Assembly: GCA_027622275.1 (NCBI GenBank)
Contig: JAQBZB010000006.1
Span: 26,172-90,171 of the forward strand
Direction of reading: 5' to 3'
Source: Planctomycetota bacterium
Lineage (GTDB): Bacteria > Planctomycetota > Planctomycetia > Pirellulales > Pirellulaceae
Length of the DNA: 64,000 nucleotides
Positions within the stretch are counted from its first letter, which is position 1. Each line of letters begins with the position of its first letter. The notes under the pieces were generated by a model. It was given only the letters and a program-made list of their open reading frames with translations. It ran no database searches and was not told where the DNA came from. This document shows, piece by piece, positions 17,104 through 25,930 of the stretch. Position numbers and translations under genes: made by a program.

Positions 17104-17451
17104 TTACGGTGGGTAGATGAGATCGAACTGCGGGCTGCCCGTGAGTGGCCAAAGGACCAAGAAGTGATGGATCGTGTCACTCAGCAATAATGCCCAGCCC
17201 AACGTGTATCCATACTGCGACAACTTCGGAGCTTCACGCGAGATGCCCCACGCGACGAGGATCAGCAACGCTCCACAGTATCCGTGATGGATCCGGATGC
17301 CAAATGTCAGCAGGCCGATCGTCGATGCCGTGTCGCGGGTCGATTCGAGTTGAAGGCCAAATCGGAGGAAGACCGTCAAGAGTTCGAACAGTAACGCTAG
17401 TACGAGGATCTGAACAACCAGTCTCTTGTGGCCTCGCGGTTCGTGCGTCAT
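17104..17451 (-). CDS. Small four-helix membrane protein with HH motifs
   Basis: 115 residues. Three or four hydrophobic helices are visible (VVQILVLALLFELLTVFLRF, TIGLLTFGIRIHHGYCGALLI, YGYTLGWALLLSDTIHHFLV). Two His pairs sit in or beside helices (IRIHHGY and DTIHHF), which could bind a metal or heme; nothing else supports that. It is divergent from the EamA transporter: its start codon CAT (17449-17451) overlaps that gene's first candidate ATG (17450-17452) by two bases. No named family is recognised. Confidence 0.65.
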   Translation of the reverse strand: MTHEPRGHKRLVVQILVLALLFELLTVFLRFGLQLESTRDTASTIGLLTFGIRIHHGYCGALLILVAWGISREAPKLSQYGYTLGWALLLSDTIHHFLVLWPLTGSPQFDLIYPP

Positions 17452-18481
17452 GGCGGCTAGTTCGTCCCGTATCTACAATAGCTCAGTGAACAAACTCCTC
17501 GCTTCGTCGACGACGATCACCCGCCAACCACTCTCTTCCCATTCCGCTGCGCTATGGGGAACGATCTATGGAGCGATTACCGCGGTTGGTTATACAGCCG
17601 CGAACATATGTCTACGCAGCGTAACAGATTGTGATCCCGTCTGGGTCTCCTGTATCAAGACGATTCCGACTGTCGTGGGCGTCGCGCCGTGGTTAATCGT
17701 TCGCTGGTCCCGTGGCGAGCGGGTTTTTCCACCGTTGCCGATCGTCGCAACCCTATTGGCGGCTGGGTTGCTGGGGCAATTCGGTGGGAATGTCGTGTTT
17801 CAATGGGCGTTGGGAATCATCGGCATCGCGTTGACTGTGCCCTTGTGCATGGGAATGATCATCATTGCCAGCGCGGTGCTGGGGCGAATTCTGCTACACG
17901 AGTCCGTTACCTCCCGCACGGCCGCTGCACTCGCCGTCCTGCTCGCGGCAATCTGGATCTTGTCACTCGGTGCGCAAGGGCTGAGCGATTCAACCACAAA
18001 TCTGGAAACGGCAAGTCCGTGGTTGGTGACGGCTGCGGTGACTGCGGGCTGCGTTGCCGGTTTTTCGTATTCGGTGCTCGGTGTCACGATCCGGAGAGCA
18101 GTGCTTGGTGTGTCGACCGTTTCGGCGACCACGTTTTGTGTCGCGATCGTCGGCCTGGTGAGTCTCACGCCGCTGACGGTCTATCGCATCGGGGTTACCG
18201 AGATGATCCAGACCGATCGAGCCGACCTCGCCATGATGGTTCTGGCGGGTGTATTCAACTTGATTGCTTTCTTGGCACTGACACGTGCCCTGCAAATCAC
18301 ATCGCTGGTCTACGTGAACGCGCTGAATGCATCTCAGGTCGCGATGGCGTCGGTAGCGGGAATCGTGCTGTTCCAGGAACAGGCTTCGCCGGCATTGACG
18401 CTCGGGGTAAGTTTGACTGTTGTCGGGCTCCTGATCATGCCACGGCATAAGCGCATCGAGGAGCCAGCCAGCACTTCGTAA
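17450..18481 (+). CDS. EamA/DMT-type ten-helix transporter
   Basis: 343 residues from ATG 17450. Ten hydrophobic segments follow a hydrophilic N-terminus, with the typical two-fold EamA arrangement. The first half has GTIYGAITAVGYTAANICLR and LLGQFGGNVVFQWALGIIGI. The second half has VAGFSYSVLGVTIRRAVLGV and ends VSLTVVGLLIMPRHKR. Members export metabolites or amino acids across the inner membrane; the substrate cannot be assigned. A GTG at 17486 is an alternative start that would leave space for a promoter between the two divergent genes. Similarity begins only near residue 28. Confidence 0.82.
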   Translation: MAASSSRIYNSSVNKLLASSTTITRQPLSSHSAALWGTIYGAITAVGYTAANICLRSVTDCDPVWVSCIKTIPTVVGVAPWLIVRWSRGERVFPPLPIVATLLAAGLLGQFGGNVVFQWALGIIGIALTVPLCMGMIIIASAVLGRILLHESVTSRTAAALAVLLAAIWILSLGAQGLSDSTTNLETASPWLVTAAVTAGCVAGFSYSVLGVTIRRAVLGVSTVSATTFCVAIVGLVSLTPLTVYRIGVTEMIQTDRADLAMMVLAGVFNLIAFLALTRALQITSLVYVNALNASQVAMASVAGIVLFQEQASPALTLGVSLTVVGLLIMPRHKRIEEPASTS

Positions 18482-19662
18482 GATGAGTGTCATGATGGTA
18501 GGTCGTAAACGGACGCCAAATACACGACGAAGGGAACCGGCCGTTGTTGCGTGGTTGAGCACAGGGGTCTCCGATGACTGGATAAGTCGGTCAGGTTCGC
18601 AGGGGGCGAAACTCAGTATCGATGGCTTTAGCCGTCGGGTCAACTTTTGGCGAGCGAAGCTCAAGTGGCGGGGTGAAGGTGGTGGGAAGGAAAGCCAAGA
18701 ATCGTCGATCGTCCCACAGGTTCGCTTCGATCCGTCCATGTTGCCGACCCGTGATGCACCGTGTCCTGCGTGCGTCCATTTGTTGTGGCTCACTGTCACG
18801 TCAACCGGGAGAACTCCGCGCTGGCGATCACCAACCACCGAAATCCCGTTCACCCGCCACGATTACTCGGTCAACGATGCCCGGCTATTACCCGATCATT
18901 GACAGGATTGGCTCAGCGGCGAAACTCGCGGATCAGATCACGTCGTCGCGCCAACGTCAAACGAGAAGCCCTTGCGGCAAAAGAAGCCTACACATCCACC
19001 CGGGCTGCCCGTGGGCCTCCAGGACAACGGTCGACAAACCTCGGCGTTGAAGGCGCGCGGCTGTCGCCATTCCGGCCATCCCGCCTCCGATCACTGCGAC
19101 ATCGTACATTTACTGCCATCCTTGCTGCTTCCAGAATGCGTTACTGACAGTCGAACCGAATCGCCGCTGGAGTTTAACAAGCTCGTCTCAGATCAACGTA
19201 AAGACTTGCTGAACTAAGAAAGATCAACCGTCGAGCGCGGTCGACGCGAGGGAAAAATTGATCGACGCGGCGGAACACTTGAAAGCGCCCGTCCGCGGCG
19301 CGCTTGGCAAGCCCAACGAGCTGATCGACGGCCTCGGAGGCCCGTCGTACTTCTTGTGCAGCTTCAATGACTGAATTGCCCTGGCAAGGAAGCCAAGACC
19401 GTTCGTTCGACACTCGACTCGCTGCGGCTTCACCCGCAGTTTGTGTGCTGGGTTGCCGGGAGTGTATGATCGCTGTCACCGACAAATGCGAACCAACTGC
19501 CGGAATCCCGTTGACAAAATTGTTTTGCTAAGTCGCCATTGCCACACGGTTTAGAACGATCATGTGAACTCCAGCTAGTCCCGTGCGTCAAAGATTCACT
19601 ATAGTTGTGTAACCGAGAAGTCCGGGCAATCCTCGCGGCGAACGAAATCATCGCCGTTCTTT
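18482..19662. other. Gene-poor stretch with decayed coding remnants
   Basis: Almost 1.2 kb lacks an intact gene. It holds the desaturase-type remnant at 18941-19109. It also holds a 54-codon open stretch at 19213-19374 with normal codon use (LIDAAEHLKAPVRGALGKPN) but no start codon; a differently framed piece just upstream (LEFNKLVSDQRKDLLN) ends at 19217. Both look like leftovers of former genes. The rest (18482-18940, 19375-19662) shows nothing recognisable apart from the upstream region of the PhoH gene. Confidence 0.55.
18941..19109 (-). pseudogene. Frameshifted N-terminal remnant of a carotenoid-desaturase-type FAD oxidoreductase
   Basis: Reading leftwards from ATG 19109 gives MYDVAVIGGGMAGMATAARL and then STVVLEAHGQPG. 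This is the GxGxxG FAD-binding start of CrtI-like and related amine-oxidase-fold enzymes. Around 18999-19003 one base is out of register; in the next frame the sequence continues as GGCVGFFCRKGFSFDVGATT, the diagnostic second motif of the family. It then runs into stop codons. Only about 56 codons of a roughly 500-codon gene survive, so this is a relic. Confidence 0.8.
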
Positions 19663-20622
19663 ATGTGTGAAGCTACTTTATCGCTGGTGGAACCTCAGCT
19701 AGTCCTGTCGCTGTTTGGCGCGCGCGACCAGCATCTCCGTGTGGTTCGTGATGCTCTGGGCGTGAAGATCTCGCATCGGGATGGGGAGGTGCATGTCTCG
19801 GGCGAGGAAGCTGCCGTCTCGCGGGCAACCGAAGTCCTGGAACACTTGAAAAGTCTGGTCGAGCGGCGCGGGATGGTGACTCCGGACGACGTCTCCGAGA
19901 TCCTCTCGCGAGTGAATGGGAACGGCGAGGCACATTTCAAGGAAGCGATTGAAGTCATCAACGCAGGCCAAACGATCAAGCCTCGCACCGCCGGACAGGC
20001 AATGTACATTGCCGCGATTCGTCAGCATGATATCACGTTGTCGATAGGACCGGCCGGTTCCGGGAAAACCTATCTGGCCGTCGCGTTGGCCGTGGAAGCC
20101 TTGAAGCATCATCGTGCTCGAAAAATCGTCCTGGTTCGTCCCGCTGTCGAAGCGGGCGAGAGCCTGGGATTCTTGCCTGGTGACTTACAAGCGAAAATCA
20201 ATCCCTACCTGCGACCGCTGCTCGACGCATTGCACGAGATGATCGATTACGATCAGATTAAGCAGTTCATGGCCGAGGATGTCATCGAAGTGATCCCGTT
20301 GGCGTACATGCGGGGTCGCACGCTGAACGACGCCTTCATCATCCTGGACGAAGCACAGAACACCACGATCGGACAGATGAAGATGTTTCTGACCCGCATG
20401 GGTGAAGGCTCGAAGATCGTGATCGCTGGGGATACGACGCAAATCGATTTGCCATCCCATGCCCGCAGTGGTTTGATCGATGCCATGTCGCGACTGCGAG
20501 ACATCACGGGCATTGCCCAGATTCGGCTGACCAAGGCCGATATTGTCCGCCATCGCTTGGTCCGGGCGATTGTCCAGGCGTACGACGAACCGGAGCCTCG
20601 CGGTAAGAAAGCACGTCGATAG
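19663..20622 (+). CDS. PhoH family ATPase (RNA-metabolism operon)
   Basis: 319 residues, the standard length. An N-terminal KH-like part (about 1-75) precedes the PhoH ATPase domain. Walker A is GPAGSGKTYLAV (about 133-144), the PhoH signature is VRPAVEAGESLGFLPGD, and Walker B is FIILDEAQNTT. It begins the conserved phoH-pgpH-ybeY-corC order, with seven bases to the next gene. PhoH proteins of this clade are linked genetically to YbeY and RNA turnover; the exact reaction is not settled. Confidence 0.93.
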   Translation: MCEATLSLVEPQLVLSLFGARDQHLRVVRDALGVKISHRDGEVHVSGEEAAVSRATEVLEHLKSLVERRGMVTPDDVSEILSRVNGNGEAHFKEAIEVINAGQTIKPRTAGQAMYIAAIRQHDITLSIGPAGSGKTYLAVALAVEALKHHRARKIVLVRPAVEAGESLGFLPGDLQAKINPYLRPLLDALHEMIDYDQIKQFMAEDVIEVIPLAYMRGRTLNDAFIILDEAQNTTIGQMKMFLTRMGEGSKIVIAGDTTQIDLPSHARSGLIDAMSRLRDITGIAQIRLTKADIVRHRLVRAIVQAYDEPEPRGKKARR

Positions 20623-20628
20623 GAATTC

Positions 20629-22977
20629 ATGTCCACCAGCAGCCCACGCCGCAAGCGATCCGATCTAGCAGCTGGTATCCGGTTGCCGCCCGGCCAAGTC
20701 GCTCGCTTCCTAACCTACTTGCATCGGGGCGACGTTTTAGTGCGACTAGGTTTGTGCCTCCTGGCTGCGATGGTTATGTGGGGGTCAACGCGAGGCTGGA
20801 GTCGTCCATTCCCTTACACAAGCGGCTATATTCCCGCGCGAGATGTTGTCGCCAGCATCGACTTCAGTACCCGCGAACTTGATGTCCCGGAGAACGAGCG
20901 ACGTCGACAACGAGCGCTGGCGCAGACCATTTGCATTTACACGCACGACGGCCAGCCGCTGGTCGAACTTCGAGAGGCGCTAAAGAACCGAGTCTTTCAA
21001 GTTACTCATGGCGATGCTTTCGAAAGCCTCAGCGAAGACGACCGAAAGGCCTGGCAGGAGTTCTTGTCGACGACTGAGTCGATGGACAATGAAGAGCAAT
21101 TCTTCAAGGACTTTAAGGTCGCGTTGGCGGAGGATCCGGAGCTACAGAAGTTCGAGCGAGCGGTGCAGAACGCATTCGCCGATTATGAAAAAGATGGGCT
21201 CTTGGTCCAGTTGGAACATCAGTTCGAAGAGGGAAGTCAAACGTCGGTCGAAGTCCATCCGAAGGGACGTTCCGATGTCATGCACCGGGTCGAAGTGGCT
21301 AACGTGCGAATTGCGCAAGCTACCGCGAACTTGAACACGCGGCTGCACGACGGCTTTCAGGTCGCGGGACTTCCAGAAGCCCATCTCGATACGCTCGCGC
21401 TGCTGGTGGCGAACTGGCTCAACGGGAAGCGAATTCCGGCCACGCTGACCCTGGATGCCGAGGCGACGAACGAAGCTCGCCGGAAGGCCGTAGACTCGAT
21501 CGAAGTAGCGACGATCAACTATCACGTGCGAGATCGTTTAGCCGCTGCGGGCATGCCGTTAACGAGTCGCGATGTCGGGCGTCTCCGGGCGGAGCACGAT
21601 ACGATCACCGAGGCTCTCAGCTTCGGCAGCCGATTTCGCCACACGCTTGCCCACTTCGGAATGTACGTGGCGATGTATGTCCTGTGTGGTTCGTACCTAT
21701 TCTTTCACGACCGCCGGTTGCTGACGGACACCCGCCGCTTGGCCACGATGTTAGGGCTCGCCGTGGCAACCGTCGTGCTCTGTCACGCCGCGGCTGGAGA
21801 TCGATGGCGCGCCGAAGTTATTCCCATGACGCTGTTTGGAATCACGGTCGCAATTGCGTATCGTCGTGAACTTGCCTTGTTGCTCTCGGCGGTCGTCTCG
21901 CTTGTCGTGACGCTCGCCAGCGGCCATAGTTTGCCCGAATTTGTGATCCTCGTGGCTGCCGTCTCCTCCTCGATTTTGCTGGTGGGACGAATTCGCAGTC
22001 GCACCAAGCTGATCTATGTTGGAGTCGGCACGGCGCTGGTGACATCGTTCACAACGCTAGGGATCGGGACGCTCGTGGGCCAGGCATTCGGCTGGTCCGG
22101 TGCCGGTTCGCTGGACAACTTGAGTGGAACTACAGCCGGCATCTTTCCGTTATGGCTCACGCTGGGAGCCCTGTGGTTTGGCTTCTGTGCCTTGGTGGCG
22201 GGTGTCTTGATGACCGGTCTGCTGCCGTTCATCGAAAAGTTGTTTGATGTTCAAACTGACATCAGCTTGTTGGAACTCGGCGATGCGGCTCATCCGCTCT
22301 TGCAAGAGTTGGTGCGACGCGCACCGGGAACGTACAACCACTCGATCAATGTCGCGTCAATCTCCGAGGCCGCCGCGGAAGCGATTGGTGCCAACGGCCT
22401 GTTGTGTCGCGTGGGTGCCTACTTTCATGACATCGGCAAGATGCTGAAGCCCGGTTACTTTGTCGAGAATCAGAGTGGCGAGGGCAATCGACACGACTCG
22501 CTGATGCCAGCCATGAGTACCTTAGTCATCATTGCACACGTCAAAGACGGTGCCGACTTGGCGCGCCAACATCGCTTGCCTCGCTCGATCATTGACTTCA
22601 TCGAACAGCATCACGGCACGACGCTCGTCGAGTATTTTTACAACCAAGCCACGAAGCAAAGTGAAGCGGATCCGAATGCGGGCGAGGTCGACGAAACCAG
22701 TTTCCGTTATCCGGGCCCCAAGCCGCAGTCAAAAGAGACCGGCGTCATGATGCTCGCCGATGCAAGCGAGAGTGCCTGCCGCACGTTAACCGATCCCGCG
22801 CCCTCCCGAATCGAGCATCTTGTCCGCGATATCGCCATGAATCGATTGCTCGACGGCCAGTTTGACGAATGCAACCTCACGCTACGCGAGTTGGCGATTA
22901 TCGAAGAAAGTCTTGTCAAGTCGCTCACCGCCGTGTATCACGGACGCGTGAAGTATCCGAGCCAACAAACGGCCTAA
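20629..22977 (+). CDS. 7TM-HD phosphohydrolase, PgpH-like (c-di-AMP phosphodiesterase family)
   Basis: 782 residues with the three-part 7TMR-HD architecture: one N-terminal TM helix (about 38-52), an extracytoplasmic 7TMR-HDED domain to about 330, seven TM helices between about 345 and 545, and a cytosolic HD domain. HD metal ligands are visible: YNHSINVA near 568, YFHDIGKM near 597, RHDSLM, and IEQHHGT. In Gram-positive bacteria this family hydrolyses c-di-AMP. Whether this organism makes c-di-AMP cannot be judged from the window. It lies in the phoH-ybeY operon, which is a conserved arrangement. A fold-back element separates it from ybeY. Confidence 0.92.
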   Translation: MSTSSPRRKRSDLAAGIRLPPGQVARFLTYLHRGDVLVRLGLCLLAAMVMWGSTRGWSRPFPYTSGYIPARDVVASIDFSTRELDVPENERRRQRALAQTICIYTHDGQPLVELREALKNRVFQVTHGDAFESLSEDDRKAWQEFLSTTESMDNEEQFFKDFKVALAEDPELQKFERAVQNAFADYEKDGLLVQLEHQFEEGSQTSVEVHPKGRSDVMHRVEVANVRIAQATANLNTRLHDGFQVAGLPEAHLDTLALLVANWLNGKRIPATLTLDAEATNEARRKAVDSIEVATINYHVRDRLAAAGMPLTSRDVGRLRAEHDTITEALSFGSRFRHTLAHFGMYVAMYVLCGSYLFFHDRRLLTDTRRLATMLGLAVATVVLCHAAAGDRWRAEVIPMTLFGITVAIAYRRELALLLSAVVSLVVTLASGHSLPEFVILVAAVSSSILLVGRIRSRTKLIYVGVGTALVTSFTTLGIGTLVGQAFGWSGAGSLDNLSGTTAGIFPLWLTLGALWFGFCALVAGVLMTGLLPFIEKLFDVQTDISLLELGDAAHPLLQELVRRAPGTYNHSINVASISEAAAEAIGANGLLCRVGAYFHDIGKMLKPGYFVENQSGEGNRHDSLMPAMSTLVIIAHVKDGADLARQHRLPRSIIDFIEQHHGTTLVEYFYNQATKQSEADPNAGEVDETSFRYPGPKPQSKETGVMMLADASESACRTLTDPAPSRIEHLVRDIAMNRLLDGQFDECNLTLRELAIIEESLVKSLTAVYHGRVKYPSQQTA

Positions 22978-22981
22978 GGAC

Positions 22982-23096
22982 CGTTCGAGAAATACCTGTC
23001 CGAATTCAAGTGAGCGGCACGGCGCTAGCCGCCGGTGTTTCACGGCGCACGAAGAACCGGTGGCTAGCGCCATTCCGCTCACTAATTCCTCGAACG
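22982..23096. repeat. Fold-back element between pgpH-like gene and ybeY
   Basis: Inverted arms at 23010-23036 and 23056-23082 match at 24 of 27 positions (core GGCGCTAGCC). An outer pair at 22982-22993 and 23085-23096 matches at 11 of 12 (CGTTCGAG). The element starts five bases after one stop codon and ends 19 bases before the ybeY GTG, so it fills the whole gap in an otherwise tightly packed operon. Confidence 0.8.
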
Positions 23097-23115
23097 CTGC
23101 TAAGTCAATTCTTCG

Positions 23116-23628
23116 GTGCCGCCTGTGATCAAGGTTGAAATCGCCAACAAGCAATCGGAACACGTCTTCGATGCCAAGTTGCTACAAGCGGCGGTGCGGC
23201 GAGTGCTCGATGGCGAATCAATCGAAGAAGCGGATGTGAGCGTTGCGATTGTCGACGACGCGACGATCCATGTCCTTAATCGCAAGTATTTGCAACATGA
23301 TTACGCGACCGACGTGTTGAGTTTTCTTCTGAGTTCATCCGGCGACTTGCTCGAGGGGGAGATCATCGTCAGCGCGGACACCGCCGCGCGTGAAGCGATT
23401 CGGTTCCGTTCGTCGCTGCTCGATGAATTGCTTTTGTACTTGATTCACGGCACGTTGCATTTGGCCGGCTACGACGACGCCTCAGACTCCGAACGCGCAA
23501 CCATGCGCGTCAAAGAGCGCCAATACCTGGGGGCGCTCGGTCGCCCGCCAAACTATGAAGAACGGACGGCCACAATCGTTACTGCTCCGGGAGCCAAACA
23601 TCCCGCGGAAGGAGAGACGCGATCGTGA
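23116..23628 (+). CDS. ybeY: YbeY endoribonuclease, with an H-to-D change in the metal motif
   Basis: 170 residues. The YbeY signature is clear: LSFLL, GEIIVSADTAAREA, ELLLYLIHGTLHLAGYDD. The family's zinc site is HGxLHLxGYDH. Here the first two His are present, but the third is Asp (GYDDAS), which could still ligate metal. YbeY processes 16S rRNA 3' ends and takes part in ribosome quality control. The GTG at 23116 was taken as the start; GTG 23125 gives the family-like beginning IKVEIANKQ and may be the true start. Its stop overlaps the next gene by four bases. Confidence 0.9.
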   Translation: MPPVIKVEIANKQSEHVFDAKLLQAAVRRVLDGESIEEADVSVAIVDDATIHVLNRKYLQHDYATDVLSFLLSSSGDLLEGEIIVSADTAAREAIRFRSSLLDELLLYLIHGTLHLAGYDDASDSERATMRVKERQYLGALGRPPNYEERTATIVTAPGAKHPAEGETRS

Positions 23629-24929
23629 GTTGGGCGAGTTTGTGCGTACTGGCCGTTCTAGGAATGTTGCTCACCGGCTTTGCCGCAACGGCTTCCAAAG
23701 CACTTCAGGAGTTCTCCCGTCGAGAGTTGGAAGTTTACGCACGCCACCGCGGGCGGACCGATCGATTCGGAGCCATCTTGGACGGCTACGAACAGGCAGC
23801 ACTGGGGCTGGAAAGCCTTCAAATTATCGGAACTGCGATTCTAACATTGAGCCTCTTCGCGATAGCGTGCAACGTATTTGATGGTTTGGCCACGATCGAA
23901 GCTTACCAGTTTGCTGGGATCGCGGTGGTCAGCTCACTGGTGTTACTCTCGGTCACAACTTGGATTCCCGCAGCCGTGATTTCGCTTTGGACGGCACCGT
24001 TCGTTTACCACAGTTGGCCGTTATTGCAGTTGATCACCTGGGGACTTTGGCCGCTTACGCTGGGCGTGAAAGTTGTCGGCGCTTTGTTTCGGCGTTTGGC
24101 GGATCGTCCCGAAGAGGAGGAGGACGACGAAGAAGCGTTTGAAGACGAGATTCTGTCGGTCGTGGCCGAGGGTCTCCATGACGGAGTCCTAGAAAAAGAA
24201 GAACGCAAAATGATCGAAGGAGTGATGGAACTCGGCGATACCGATGTGTTGGCAATCATGACACCTCGGAGCAACCTCGACGCGCTTGATATCAGCCTTG
24301 GTTGGGACGAAGTACAGGCGTTTGTTGTGAAAGCCGGCCGCACTCGGATACCCGTCTATGAAGGATCGCTCGACAATGTCGTTGGAATTCTCTACGTCAA
24401 AGATCTGCTGAAAGAGTTGTCCCTCTCGCATAGCCAGCCGCGCAAATCACTCCGCGACCTGTTGCGAAAGCCTTGGTGCGTACCAACCACCAAGCCATTG
24501 GACGATCTTCTGCAAGAGTTTCTGCAGACGCGAAACCATCTGGCTTTGGTGGTCGACGAGTATACGTCTATTGCGGGAGTTGTCACGATCGAAGATGTGT
24601 TGGAAGAGATCGTCGGCGAGATAGTTGACGAATCTGACTACGACGAAATCGAGGAGTTCCAGCTGCTCGACGACCAAACCGCCGAAGTCCTAGGCCGGAT
24701 TCATCTGCACGTTATCAACAACCGGCTCGGCCTGAATCTCGACGAGCCGGACGATTACGACACGCTAGCGGGACTCGTCATCACTCACTTCGGCCGTATC
24801 CCGAAGCCTGGAGAATCGGTCGACCTCGGACAGGCTCGGATTACCGTCCTCGAAACAACTAGGCGTCAAATCGAGCGTCTGCGGATCGAAGTTACCTCTG
24901 CTCCCAATGGAGTCCAGGACGCGTCATGA
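23625..24929 (+). CDS. CorC/HlyC-type membrane protein with CBS pair
   Basis: 434 residues. An N-terminal CNNM-type membrane domain occupies about 1-150 with three or four helices. An acidic stretch (EEEEDDEEAFEDEI) and a DGVLEKEERKMIEGVMEL linker follow. Two CBS motifs lie at about 205-330 (VLAIMTPRSNLDALDI, then LALVVDEYTSIAGVVTIEDV) and a CorC_HlyC transporter-associated domain ends the protein (LGLVITHFGRIPKPGESVDL-like). Members mediate or regulate divalent-cation (Mg, Co) transport. The gene starts four bases inside ybeY and ends the phoH-pgpH-ybeY-corC operon. Confidence 0.92.
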   Translation: MSWASLCVLAVLGMLLTGFAATASKALQEFSRRELEVYARHRGRTDRFGAILDGYEQAALGLESLQIIGTAILTLSLFAIACNVFDGLATIEAYQFAGIAVVSSLVLLSVTTWIPAAVISLWTAPFVYHSWPLLQLITWGLWPLTLGVKVVGALFRRLADRPEEEEDDEEAFEDEILSVVAEGLHDGVLEKEERKMIEGVMELGDTDVLAIMTPRSNLDALDISLGWDEVQAFVVKAGRTRIPVYEGSLDNVVGILYVKDLLKELSLSHSQPRKSLRDLLRKPWCVPTTKPLDDLLQEFLQTRNHLALVVDEYTSIAGVVTIEDVLEEIVGEIVDESDYDEIEEFQLLDDQTAEVLGRIHLHVINNRLGLNLDEPDDYDTLAGLVITHFGRIPKPGESVDLGQARITVLETTRRQIERLRIEVTSAPNGVQDAS

Positions 24930-25334
24930 TTGCGACTTCACGTAACTGCAACGAGCAGTTCTGCTTATAGCGATTAATTGAAGTTTGCGGGCTGGGCAAC
25001 CGATGATGGGTGATGCGATACAGAGCTGTCGAGTCAGAAATTAGCCGTTTCTGCTGTTAATGCTTGTGCCACAATGACTTACAGTGAGCATGGCCGTCAT
25101 GCGCCGGTCGTATGTTGTAAGTCCCTTGATAATCGTGACTTACGGATCACTATTCGCAGACGATAGCAGACGACGGAACCCGTTTGCCTCGCCGGAAACT
25201 AATCCGAGTAGCTGTCGCCAGGAAAGCTTGATCTTGACTCTACTTCTTACGCTATTTACACTTGGAACTCGTCGGCACCGTCTCTGGCGGCGTGTTTTCT
25301 GTGAAATTCGGGCTTGTTCTGGGAGAGTTCAGTC
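24930..25334. other. Intergenic region upstream of the HU gene
   Basis: About 400 bp without a gene. Besides the candidate promoter at 25234-25262, a GACTTAC word occurs near 25076 and again near 25137, with the related TGTAAGTC near 25118 in inverse orientation. This might be an operator, but the match is short. No RNA gene is recognised. Confidence 0.45.
25234..25262 (+). promoter_or_regulatory. Candidate sigma70-type promoter of the HU gene
   Basis: TTGACT at 25234-25239 and TACACT at 25257-25262 are separated by 17 bp. This is five of six and four of six matches to the housekeeping consensus at optimal spacing, about 70 bp upstream of the GTG start. Planctomycete housekeeping promoters are not well defined, so support is by resemblance only. 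Confidence 0.4.
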
Positions 25335-25760
25335 GTGACCAAAAAAGAGATCGTCAAAACGATTTCCGAAGAGATTGGCATGACCCAACTCAAGACTAAG
25401 GAAATCGTCCAAAAGACGTTTGATGCGATCGTCGAGACACTTGTCGACGAGCGACGCATCGAGCTTCGCAATTTTGGCGTTTTCGAGGTCAAGAAGCGGG
25501 CAGCTCGTAAGGCTCGAAATCCACGAACCGGTCAACGCGTTGACGTCCCTGAGAAGTACGTCGTCACGTTCAAGCCTGGTAAGGAAATGGAAGAGAAGGT
25601 GCGACAGTTGGAACTGCGCGAAGCAGCAGCCGCTGCCGCTGCGGCGCAACGAGCTGCTGCATCGTCACTTCCGACCCCTGAAGCAAGTCCATCACCAATT
25701 CACTCACAACCCCCGTCGCAGCCATTCGGCAACACGGGGTATCCCGGTTCCGGGAACTAA
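25335..25760 (+). CDS. HU/IHF-family DNA-binding protein with Ala/Pro/Ser-rich tail
   Basis: 141 residues. The first about 90 are a normal HU fold ([40 protein letters not shown] beta arms, then [14 protein letters not shown]). After residue 92 comes a tail of about 48 residues: an Ala run, then [20 protein letters not shown], ending in PGSGN. Many HU proteins lack such a tail; in Planctomycetes low-complexity tails are known and may modify DNA compaction. The GTG at 25335 follows GGGAGA at good spacing; the earlier ATG at 25314 has no such site. It appears monocistronic with its own promoter. Confidence 0.92.
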   Translation: MTKKEIVKTISEEIGMTQLKTKEIVQKTFDAIVETLVDERRIELRNFGVFEVKKRAARKARNPRTGQRVDVPEKYVVTFKPGKEMEEKVRQLELREAAAAAAAAQRAAASSLPTPEASPSPIHSQPPSQPFGNTGYPGSGN

Positions 25761-25866
25761 CATTGATCGGATACCTTTGCCGGCAGGCCCCCGGTTAGCT
25801 TCCTTGCACCGACTCTTTTCGCAGGTACGGATCTTATCTCTAACACTGGCAACGTTTTGTTGTCAG

Positions 25867-25904
25867 GGCAGCTTGGGCTGCCGCTAACAGCCAGGACGGC
25901 TGTT
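25867..25904. repeat. Two adjacent small hairpins before a lipoprotein gene
   Basis: GGCAGC-TTGG-GCTGCC (25867-25882) is followed three bases later by AACAGCC-AGGAC-GGCTGTT (25886-25904). The pair lies between the HU stop and the lipoprotein start. It could terminate HU transcription or be a degenerate relative of the fold-back elements in this window. Confidence 0.55.
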
Positions 25905-25930
25905 GATGTCTCATCATGGAGGAGTTTTCG

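Noticed and set aside
17990..18853. 287-codon minus-strand ORF
   Set aside because: Mostly antisense to the EamA transporter; the rest shows no recognisable motif.
19511..19539. TTGACA at 19511 as promoter of the phoH operon
   Set aside because: Good -35 box but no acceptable -10 at 16-18 bp (CGCCAT), so not annotated.
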